Source: DATBDE01 sp036270095 (GTDB lineage: Bacteria > Actinomycetota > Thermoleophilia > Solirubrobacterales > Solirubrobacteraceae). Taken from it: a stretch of DNA of 12,799 bases. The DNA is taken from the NCBI GenBank assembly GCA_036270095.1, contig DATBDE010000112.1, positions 1-12,799 of the forward strand, given 5' to 3'. The translations under genes were made by a program, and so were the position numbers. Shown in pieces: positions 1 to 5,170 of this stretch. The notes beneath the pieces were generated by a model, which saw only the letters and a program-made list of their open reading frames with translations, had not been told where the DNA came from and did no database searches. Every line of letters begins with the position of its first letter. Positions within the stretch are counted from its first letter, which is position 1.

Positions 1-1269
1 GGGGTGCTTGGTGAAGATGATCGGCCCGTCCTTGGTCACGAGCAGGTTCTCCTCCAGGCGCACGGTCTGTTCCAGGCCCGGGTGGCCGGCGAAGGTCTCG
101 GCGGCGAAGTACATGTTCTCCTGGAGCTCGACCGGATAGTCGAGCGAGTAGGCGCGCGAGATCCACATGCCCTCGTAGAGCGAGAGGCCGATCGAGTGCG
201 CGAACTGCTGCAGGGTGACGGTGCCGAACTCGTCGTCGGCGTACTCGGGGAGCTCGCGGGCCACGTCGGCGGTCGTGTTGCCGGCCTTCATCTTGTCGAT
301 GGCGGCATACATCGACGCGTAGCACTCCTTGTACAGGTCCTTCTCCTTCTCCGTCCACCGCCCGCCGACCTTGAAGCAGCGCACGAAGTCGACGAAGTAG
401 CCACCGGGGCCGACCGCGTTCTGGTCGATGATCACGAGGTCGCCCTCGCGGATGACCTTGTCGGTGTGCCAGCGCCGGTACGGGCTGGTGTTGCCGCCCG
501 ACGCGACGATGATGTCATAGACGAAGTCAAAGCCCTGCTCGTAGAGGTACTCGTTGACCTTCGCGGTGATATAGCTCTCGCGGACGCCGGGCTTGAGCCA
601 CTCGTGCTCGATGCGCCAAAACGACGTGTCGCCGATGGCGCTGGAGATCTTCAGGCACTCCAACTCGTCCGGGGTCTTGACCACCCGTGCTCCCGACATC
701 GCCGGCCACGCGCTGACGATGTTGATGCCCAGCGCGCCGAGCGCCGCGGCCGCGCCGGGGTCATAGACGTCAAGGCCGATGCGCTCCTTGTCGACCCCGT
801 TCTCGGTCAGCACGTCCATGACCGAACGCGCCATCTTCTCGGCCATCATCGCCTCGGCCGTCTCGGCCCACTTCCACGTGATGGCCGGGCGGATGTTGCC
901 CCCCAGCCAGGGCGCGTCGATCTTCGCGCACTCCAGGTCAGAGCCCGCGGTCTCAAACAGCACCGGGTCGCCGTCGCGCGGAAGCACGCAATAGCGGATG
1001 AAGATGTTGTTCTTCCAATTGCCCTGAAAGACACCGGTGATGTAGCGGACGTTCTCGCCCACGAAGCACACCAACGCCCCGAGGTCGTGCTCCACCATCT
1101 TCCGGCGAGCGCGCGCGAGACGGTCCCTGCGCAGCCGGTCAAAGTCGACGCGACCCTGCCAGTCGGTCGCCGTCGTGCTGTACACCCGCCGGGGGTCGTG
1201 CTCGTGCGGCTTTCCGAGAAACGACAGGTCCAGGTTCTTCCCGGTCGGCGTAAGCGTGTGATCGGCCAC
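1..1269 (-). CDS. M24-family metalloenzyme (Xaa-Pro peptidase/creatinase fold, DddP-like), C-terminus cut by window edge
   Basis: The first 423 residues lie in the window; the frame is still open at base 1, so only a short C-terminal tail is probably missing. The N-terminal half (about 1-190) is the creatinase-type domain. The second half is the pita-bread M24 domain. The dinuclear metal ligands are visible as D282 (IIDQNAVGP), D294 (YFVDFVR), H358 (FAHSIGL), E391 (AAETF) and E406 (RLEEN). The 12-residue D-D spacing and the VGP motif resemble DddP, the M24-fold DMSP lyase, more than classical aminopeptidase P, where the spacing is 11. The DddP catalytic Asp six residues after the His is Leu364 here, so lyase activity is doubtful. 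The start is GTG at 1269, with AAGGAGG just upstream. It is divergent from the cupin/cyclase operon and has a matching promoter. The M24 fold is secure. The reaction is not: peptidase, creatinase-like hydrolase or lyase all remain possible. Confidence 0.85.
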   Translation of the reverse strand, partial: MADHTLTPTGKNLDLSFLGKPHEHDPRRVYSTTATDWQGRVDFDRLRRDRLARARRKMVEHDLGALVCFVGENVRYITGVFQGNWKNNIFIRYCVLPRDGDPVLFETAGSDLECAKIDAPWLGGNIRPAITWKWAETAEAMMAEKMARSVMDVLTENGVDKERIGLDVYDPGAAAALGALGINIVSAWPAMSGARVVKTPDELECLKISSAIGDTSFWRIEHEWLKPGVRESYITAKVNEYLYEQGFDFVYDIIVASGGNTSPYRRWHTDKVIREGDLVIIDQNAVGPGGYFVDFVRCFKVGGRWTEKEKDLYKECYASMYAAIDKMKAGNTTADVARELPEYADDEFGTVTLQQFAHSIGLSLYEGMWISRAYSLDYPVELQENMYFAAETFAGHPGLEQTVRLEENLLVTKDGPIIFTKHP

Positions 1270-1273
1270 TCGG

Positions 1274-1280
1274 CCTCCTT
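1274..1280 (-). promoter_or_regulatory. Shine-Dalgarno AAGGAGG of the M24 gene
   Basis: A perfect anti-16S match on the minus strand ends 4 bases before the GTG at 1269. The spacing is short, but it fixes that GTG as the start; no other start with such a site lies near the beginning of the frame. Confidence 0.7.
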
Positions 1281-1298
1281 GGTAGGACAGGTCCGCCG

Positions 1299-1307
1299 CG
1301 ATCGTAA
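1299..1307 (-). promoter_or_regulatory. -10 region of the M24 gene (TTACGATCG box, minus strand)
   Basis: Read on the minus strand this is TTACGATCG, containing the -10 hexamer TACGAT at 1306-1301. A transcript would begin near 1294 and carry the AAGGAGG leader. The same 9 bases occur in opposite orientation at 1367-1375, so the two boxes form a perfect inverted repeat with 59 bases between them. No convincing -35 is seen. Confidence 0.5.
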
Positions 1308-1366
1308 GACAGCCCCGCACGCGGGCCGAGTCGAAGTTCCTATAGCGGTCAGAGGCCGACTATGTA

Positions 1367-1375
1367 TTACGATCG
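1367..1375 (+). promoter_or_regulatory. -10 region of the cupin/cyclase operon (TTACGATCG box), leaderless start
   Basis: The -10 hexamer TACGAT (1368-1373) is followed after 6 bases by the ATG at 1380. The expected transcription start therefore coincides with the start codon and the mRNA would be leaderless. No Shine-Dalgarno precedes that ATG, which fits. The alternative in-frame ATG at 1362 would lie upstream of the predicted transcription start. A weak -35 candidate (CGGTCA, 1346-1351) is present. Confidence 0.5.
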
Positions 1376-1379
1376 ACCA

Positions 1380-1760
1380 ATGACCAAACTCGCCGACAAG
1401 GTCTCCATCCTGGACGGCGCGGAGGGTCCCGAGCTGGACCTCGTGGAGGGCGACGGTGAGGCCCGGGCGATCGTCTGGCCCGGCGTGGGCGCGCAGGCGC
1501 GCTCTCTGCACCGCGTGTGGCTGAAGCCGGGCGCGCGCATGGTCGAGCAGCGCCACCCCGCCGAGGCCGCCTACTACGTCATCGCCGGCGCCGGCTGGGT
1601 GGTCGACGCCGCCGACGGCGAGCGCCAGCCGCTGCGCCAGGGCTCGATGTTCCACGTCGACGGCGGCACGGCCTACTCGGCGCGGGCCGGCGACGAGGGC
1701 ATGGAGCTGATCGGCGGCCCCTCGCCCGCCGACGCGGCGCTGTACGAGGGCCTGAGCTGA
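1380..1760 (+). CDS. small cupin-domain protein with degenerate metal site
   Basis: A 126-residue single-domain cupin. The first motif region (KPGARMVEQRHP, about 49-60) keeps H59 and E62 but has Gln57 where the first metal His belongs. The second motif has D94-G-G and Tyr99 in place of Pro-x-Gly and His. At least two of the four usual ligands are therefore lost, and a metal-free structural, binding or partner role is likely. It shares V-W-P-G-x-G-A, K-P-G and a C-terminal GGPxPAD motif with the next gene, so the two are paralogues from a tandem duplication. The ATG at 1380 is preferred over 1362 because of the leaderless promoter. Its TGA overlaps the ATG of the next gene (TGATG), implying translational coupling. 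No signal peptide is present; it is cytosolic. Function is unknown. Confidence 0.8.
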   Translation: MTKLADKVSILDGAEGPELDLVEGDGEARAIVWPGVGAQARSLHRVWLKPGARMVEQRHPAEAAYYVIAGAGWVVDAADGERQPLRQGSMFHVDGGTAYSARAGDEGMELIGGPSPADAALYEGLS

Positions 1761-2164
1761 TGGCGGTCCGCGTGCTCCACGTGGACGACGACCACGTCAC
1801 CCTGCCCATGGTCGCCGAGGATGCGCGGCTGGTGGTATGGCCGGGCATGGGCGCCTACACCGCGAACATGAACTACGTGCGCATGAAGCCGGGGGAGGAG
1901 AACATCCCCCACGCCCACCCCGAGTCCGAGGACACGATCTTCGTGCTCAGCGGCACCGCTACCGTGCGCGACCTGACCCACGACGAGACCCACGTGGTGC
2001 GCGAGGGGCAGGTGGTGCACATCCCTGCCGGGCTCCGGCACCAGGTCGTCGGCGACCACGGCGTGCTCGTCGAGAGCGTCGGCGGCCCGTGCCCGGCCGA
2101 CCTGGGCGGGCTGCGCAAGGCCGGGGTCTTGGACGACGACCAGAGCGAAGGGAGAACCGAATGA
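1760..2164 (+). CDS. cupin-domain protein with intact metal-binding motifs
   Basis: A 134-residue single-domain cupin with both motifs complete: H51-A-H53 with E57 (PHAHPESE), then IPAGLRH with H94. These are the classical 3-His/1-Glu ligands for Fe, Mn, Ni or Zn. Possible roles are a small dioxygenase, isomerase, lyase or ligand-binding protein; the sequence alone does not choose between them. It is the intact paralogue of the preceding degenerate cupin and may form a heteromer with it. ATG 1760 overlaps the upstream stop and its own TGA overlaps the cyclase ATG (ATGA), so the three genes form a tightly coupled operon. Some DMSP lyases (DddL/Q/W/K) are also small cupins, but nothing specific to them is seen here. 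Confidence 0.85.
   Translation: MAVRVLHVDDDHVTLPMVAEDARLVVWPGMGAYTANMNYVRMKPGEENIPHAHPESEDTIFVLSGTATVRDLTHDETHVVREGQVVHIPAGLRHQVVGDHGVLVESVGGPCPADLGGLRKAGVLDDDQSEGRTE
2148..2154 (+). promoter_or_regulatory. Shine-Dalgarno (AAGGGAG) of the cyclase-family gene
   Basis: AAGGGAG ends 6 bases before ATG 2161, inside the 3' end of the second cupin. It supports that start and independent ribosome loading in addition to coupling through the ATGA overlap. Confidence 0.6.
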
Positions 2165-2970
2165 GCGTCGACGCTGAGGCGATCGGGGTGGACATCCAAC
2201 TGAACGGGAACCGGTGGCACCGCATCGTCGACCTCAGCCACCCGCTGAGCTTCCACACGCCCGGCTGGGTCGGCTATCCGGGCATGAAGCAGTACTACAC
2301 CCAGACCCTGCAGACCAACCGCGTGGTCTCGCAGCGCGTCGAGACCTCGCTGCACGTCGGCACGCACCTGGACGCCCCGCTGCATCTCACGCCGGGCGGG
2401 GCCGACATGGCCTCGATCGGGCTCGACACCCTCATCCACGACGGCGTCGTGGTCGACATCTCCGACTCCGTCGGCCCCTTCGACGAGATTAAGCCGCACC
2501 ACATCACCGACAAGATCGAGGTCAAGCGCGGCGACATCGTCATCTACCACACGGGCTTCGCCGCGCACTACCTCGGCGGGGGCGACGAGGACCTCACGGA
2601 GTACATGTGCCGTCACCCGGGTGGCGGCCGCGAGCTGGCCGAGTGGATCGTGGAGATGGACCTGTCCTGGACCGGCTCCGATACCGGGTCGGCCGACCAC
2701 CCCATGAACACGACGATCAAGACCATGCGCCCCGACATCCGCGAGGAGTACGAGGACCGCATCGGCACGCGGCTGGAGGAGCGCTGGCCCGACAAGGACC
2801 TGTTCGTGATGCACCGCGTCCCGTTCCCGCAGGGGATCGTCCATGCCGAGAACGTCGGCGGCGACCTGGCGGCGGTGGGCACGACGCGCTGCGTGATCGG
2901 CGCCTTCCCGTGGAAGTTCGTGGGCGGCGAGGCCAGCATCTGCCGGATCCTCGCGTTCTTCGACGACTGA
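2161..2970 (+). CDS. cyclase-family metal-dependent hydrolase (kynurenine formamidase/isatin hydrolase-like)
   Basis: A 269-residue protein with the family signature HxGTHxDxPxH at H65-H75 (HVGTHLDAPLH), whose His and Asp residues bind Mn or Zn. DLSHPL near residue 24 is the usual N-terminal strand, and a late H228-A-E230 matches the conserved acidic position. The family hydrolyses C-N bonds: N-formylkynurenine (KynB), isatin, and related cyclic or aryl amides. It is the last gene of the cupin-cupin-cyclase operon, divergent from an M24 enzyme, which argues for a catabolic route starting from an amide or ring substrate. It has an insertion-like, acidic middle (about 137-215) compared with the ~210-residue KynB type, so it is not KynB itself. 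No tryptophan catabolism neighbours are visible. The substrate is unknown. Confidence 0.88.
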   Translation: MSVDAEAIGVDIQLNGNRWHRIVDLSHPLSFHTPGWVGYPGMKQYYTQTLQTNRVVSQRVETSLHVGTHLDAPLHLTPGGADMASIGLDTLIHDGVVVDISDSVGPFDEIKPHHITDKIEVKRGDIVIYHTGFAAHYLGGGDEDLTEYMCRHPGGGRELAEWIVEMDLSWTGSDTGSADHPMNTTIKTMRPDIREEYEDRIGTRLEERWPDKDLFVMHRVPFPQGIVHAENVGGDLAAVGTTRCVIGAFPWKFVGGEASICRILAFFDD

Positions 2971-3001
2971 GCTGAGGGTGGTCGGTGGCCTAGTCGGACG
3001 C

Positions 3002-3865
3002 TCAGAACACCACCGTGGTTCTGTCGTGGACGAGCACGCGGTCCTCGCAGTGCCAGCCCACGGCGCGTGCGAGCACGGTGCGCTCGATGTCGCTGCCCAG
3101 CCGCGCCAGGCGCGCCGGGGTGTCGCGGTGCGAGACGCGGATCACGTCCTGCTCGATGATCGGCCCGGCGTCGAGCTCCTCGGTCGCGTAGTGAGCGGTG
3201 GCGCCGATGAGCTTGACACCGCGGTCCTTGGCCTTCTCGTAGGCGCCGGCGCCGGCGAACGCGGGTAGGAACGAATGGTGGATGTTGATCACCGGCACGC
3301 CGAGACGGTCGAGGAAGTCTCCGGAGAGGATCTGCATGTAGCGGGCCAGCACCACGACGTCGACGTTGCCGCCGAGCAGCTCGAGCAGCCGCGCCTCGGC
3401 TGGTGCCTTGTCGGCCCGGTCGACCGGGACGTGGTGGTAGGGGAGGGCGAAGGCGTCGACGTCAGCGCGCAGGTCGGGGTGGTTGGAGGCCACGGCGACG
3501 ACGTCGGCCTCGAACTCGCCGCGGCGCCAGCGCCAGAGGAGGTCGAGCAGGCAGTGGTCGGTGCGCGAGACGAGGATGCCCATGCGCTTGCGATCGGCGA
3601 CGTACCAGACGCGCGAGTCCAGCCCCAGCGGGTCGCCCACGTCGCGGGCGAAGGCGCGCTCGAATGCGCCCCGCTCGCCCTTCGCCAGCGGCAGCACGAA
3701 CTCCATGCGCATGAAGAAGCGCCCGCCCTCGGGGTCGGTCGAGTGCTGGTCGGAGTGGACGATGTTGGCGCCGGCGTCGCGCAGGAAGCCGGCGACGGCG
3801 GCGACGATCCCGGGGCGGTCGGCGCACGAGATCAGCAGGCGCGCGGAGGTGCTGCCGGGGCTCAA
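3002..3865 (-). CDS. purU: formyltetrahydrofolate deformylase (formyl-FH4 hydrolase)
   Basis: Hydrolyses 10-formyltetrahydrofolate to formate and tetrahydrofolate, balancing the cytosolic one-carbon pool. The 287 residues match the family length. An N-terminal ACT domain (about 5-85, ISCADRPGIVAAV) is followed by the formyltransferase domain with the catalytic set N194, H196 and D232 (INIHHSFLPAF, then IGATAHYATEELDAGPII); the 38-residue N-to-D spacing equals that of PurN. The start is TTG 3865: homology begins here and TTGA overlaps the TetR stop by 4 bases, so it is the second gene of a TetR-purU operon. Being tied to a local regulator and beside GcvT-like and MetE-like genes suggests a catabolic rather than housekeeping role, such as regenerating free folate when a substrate loads it with one-carbon units. 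It converges on the cyclase gene with a 31-base gap and no clear terminator. Confidence 0.95.
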   Translation of the reverse strand: MSPGSTSARLLISCADRPGIVAAVAGFLRDAGANIVHSDQHSTDPEGGRFFMRMEFVLPLAKGERGAFERAFARDVGDPLGLDSRVWYVADRKRMGILVSRTDHCLLDLLWRWRRGEFEADVVAVASNHPDLRADVDAFALPYHHVPVDRADKAPAEARLLELLGGNVDVVVLARYMQILSGDFLDRLGVPVINIHHSFLPAFAGAGAYEKAKDRGVKLIGATAHYATEELDAGPIIEQDVIRVSHRDTPARLARLGSDIERTVLARAVGWHCEDRVLVHDRTTVVF

Positions 3866-4452
3866 GCCTGCTCGGCCAGCACGGCCCGGCCCATCTCCTG
3901 GGCGCGGACGGCCGCGGCGCGATCGCCCTCGGCCGCGGCGATGATCGAGCCCTTCATGAGGATGTGCCACTTGCGCGCGAACGCCTCGGCGTCGGCGATG
4001 CCGGCCGCGCGGGCCAGCCCCTCGAGGAAGTTGCGGATGCCGGCCAGATAGGCGGTGCCGGCGCGGTGGATGGGGTCGGCGCGGTCGGGCATCTCGAGGA
4101 TGACGTTGATGAACGAGCAGCCTTCGTAGTCGTCCTGCTGGAACCACTCGCCGAAGACGTCGAAGATCGCCAGCAGGCGCTCCCGCGGCTCGGAGGCCCG
4201 GCGCTGCACCTCGGCCTGCAGCCAGCCCTTGGTCCACAGCTCCTCACGCCGCTCGAGGAAGGCGAGTACGAGGTCCTGCTTGGAGTCGAAGTGCCGGTAG
4301 AGGGTCTGCCGGGCCACGCCCGAGCGGGTGATGATGGCGTCGATGCCCACTGCCTGGACGCCCTGCCGCGAGAACAGGTGGTAGGAGGCGTCGAGGATGC
4401 GTTCGCGTGCGCCGAGCGCCGCGGGGTCGCCCTCCGTGTCGGTAGCTGCCAT
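3862..4452 (-). CDS. TetR-family transcriptional regulator
   Basis: A 196-residue protein with a TetR helix-turn-helix at about residues 18-63 (ERILDASYHLFSRQG; VARQTLYRHFDSK) and an all-helical ligand domain. The C-terminal part contains a GCSFINVILEMPD stretch with a central Cys, often seen in one TetR subgroup near the ligand pocket. ATG 4452 is preceded by -10 TACGCT (4466-4461) with 8 bases between, so a leaderless mRNA is likely. It heads an operon with purU and is divergent from the GcvT-like gene. Two copies of a near-palindromic box (4511-4527 and 5131-5147) lie before the two divergent genes and are its best candidate operators. It would be expected to repress until a pathway intermediate binds; the ligand is unknown. 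Confidence 0.92.
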   Translation of the reverse strand: MAATDTEGDPAALGARERILDASYHLFSRQGVQAVGIDAIITRSGVARQTLYRHFDSKQDLVLAFLERREELWTKGWLQAEVQRRASEPRERLLAIFDVFGEWFQQDDYEGCSFINVILEMPDRADPIHRAGTAYLAGIRNFLEGLARAAGIADAEAFARKWHILMKGSIIAAAEGDRAAAVRAQEMGRAVLAEQA

Positions 4453-4460
4453 CGGGGCTG

Positions 4461-4466
4461 AGCGTA
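4461..4466 (-). promoter_or_regulatory. -10 box of the TetR-purU operon
   Basis: Minus-strand TACGCT, 8 bases before ATG 4452. There is no Shine-Dalgarno, as expected of a leaderless start. Confidence 0.5.
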
Positions 4467-4495
4467 CCAGCGGCCGCCGGCTCGACCGGGTGTGT

Positions 4496-4501
4496 TACGG
4501 T
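4496..4501 (+). promoter_or_regulatory. -10 box of the GcvT-like/MetE-like genes
   Basis: TACGGT on the plus strand; transcription would start near 4508, directly before the operator-like box at 4511. No clear -35 is seen. It lies 30 bases from the divergent TetR promoter. Confidence 0.45.
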
Positions 4502-4510
4502 CGGAGTCGA

Positions 4511-4527
4511 GGGAGACCGATCAGTCT
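4511..4527 (+). promoter_or_regulatory. candidate TetR operator, copy 1
   Basis: GGGAGACCGATCAGTCT. Its core AGACCGATCAGTCT is a 14-base near-perfect palindrome (one mismatched pair) centred on GATC, the kind of CCGATCGG-centred site bound by many TetR dimers. It sits just downstream of the -10 at 4496, where a repressor would block initiation. A 16/17 match occurs at 5131-5147. Confidence 0.55.
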
Positions 4528-4561
4528 TTCAACGACAGCGCACCCGAGTCCCCTGGACGCG

Positions 4562-5128
4562 GTGCTGCAGGCCAGCGGAGCGACGATGGTCGACTGGTGC
4601 GGCCGCCGGGTGGCGGCGCACTTCGGGTCCCCGGCGAGCGAGGCGACGGTGTGCCTGCGCACGGTCGGCATGGCCGACCGCTGGGACCGGGTGACGCTGG
4701 AGCTACGCGGCGAGCCCATGGGCGTGGAGGAGTGCCTCGATGGCCTCGGCACCACGGCCTGGTCGGCCCGCGTCAGCGACGTCCGGGCCCTGGTGCGCTG
4801 CGAGCGCGCGGACGAGCCGGCCTGTCTGCGCGTGCTGGCCCACGCGGAGGACGTCTCGCGCCTGGACGTGTCCAGTGCGGTCGCCGCGATCCAGCTGATC
4901 GGTCCCCGCGCCTGGCGGCTGCTGGACGCCGGGCACCTGGCCGACGGGGTCGTGGTGCTCGAGGCCCCCGACCGCTACGAGGTGCTGACCGCGGCCGGCG
5001 ACGCCGCCGTCGTGTGGCGGCGCCTGCTCGAGGCGGGCCGGCCGCACGGCCTTGCCTGCGTCGGACTGGAGGCCCTGGGCCACCTCGCGGCCTCGGGGCG
5101 CCTGCGCCGCCGGACCCGTTCCGGGTGA
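4562..5128 (+). CDS. short GcvT/YgfZ-like folate-binding domain protein
   Basis: About 188 residues related to the N-terminal part of the aminomethyltransferase GcvT and to sarcosine oxidase gamma subunits. Recognisable are GATMVDWCGRRV, AIQLIGPRAWRLLDAG and, near the end, RPHGLACVGLEALG, which matches the segment before the C-terminal barrel of GcvT. That barrel is absent. The role is probably binding folate or acting as a subunit that hands a one-carbon unit to folate; no catalytic residue can be assigned. The start is uncertain. Homology (SPLDAVLQ) seems to begin upstream of GTG 4562, yet the frame has no ATG/GTG/TTG there, only CTG 4553 and, behind a GAGGGAG at 4508-4514, ATC 4520. It is divergent from TetR-purU and followed by a MetE-like gene, with operator-like boxes before both. 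Confidence 0.65.
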   Translation: MLQASGATMVDWCGRRVAAHFGSPASEATVCLRTVGMADRWDRVTLELRGEPMGVEECLDGLGTTAWSARVSDVRALVRCERADEPACLRVLAHAEDVSRLDVSSAVAAIQLIGPRAWRLLDAGHLADGVVVLEAPDRYEVLTAAGDAAVVWRRLLEAGRPHGLACVGLEALGHLAASGRLRRRTRSG

Positions 5129-5130
5129 GC

Positions 5131-5147
5131 GGGAGAACGATCAGTCT
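5131..5147 (+). promoter_or_regulatory. candidate TetR operator, copy 2
   Basis: GGGAGAACGATCAGTCT, one base different from the copy at 4511-4527, located between the GcvT-like stop and the MetE-like Shine-Dalgarno. No obvious -10 accompanies it, so it may act as an auxiliary operator or mark an unseen promoter. Confidence 0.5.
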
Positions 5148-5157
5148 CGACCCACAC

Positions 5158-5165
5158 AGGAGGAG
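5158..5165 (+). promoter_or_regulatory. strong Shine-Dalgarno of the MetE-like gene
   Basis: AGGAGGAG ends 5 bases before ATG 5171 and fixes that start. Confidence 0.75.
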
Positions 5166-5170
5166 AACCC

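Noticed and set aside
1362..1379. Alternative start ATG 1362 for the first cupin (six extra residues)
   Set aside because: It overlaps the predicted -10, has no Shine-Dalgarno and lies upstream of the expected transcription start. ATG 1380 fits the leaderless layout.
1..2164. A DMSP lyase locus (DddP plus cupin lyases)
   Set aside because: The M24 protein lacks the catalytic Asp of DddP, and the intact cupin shows only general metal motifs. Naming it a DMSP locus would go beyond the evidence.
3003..3021. Inverted repeat AGAAC...GTTCT with ACCACCGTGGT as a terminator between the convergent cyclase and purU genes
   Set aside because: It lies within purU coding sequence, the loop is one base or the stem is mismatched, and there is no T-tract.
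5114..5126. ACCCG-TTC-CGGGT hairpin at the end of the GcvT-like gene as terminator or attenuator
   Set aside because: A five-base stem in GC-rich coding sequence with no T-run is expected by chance.
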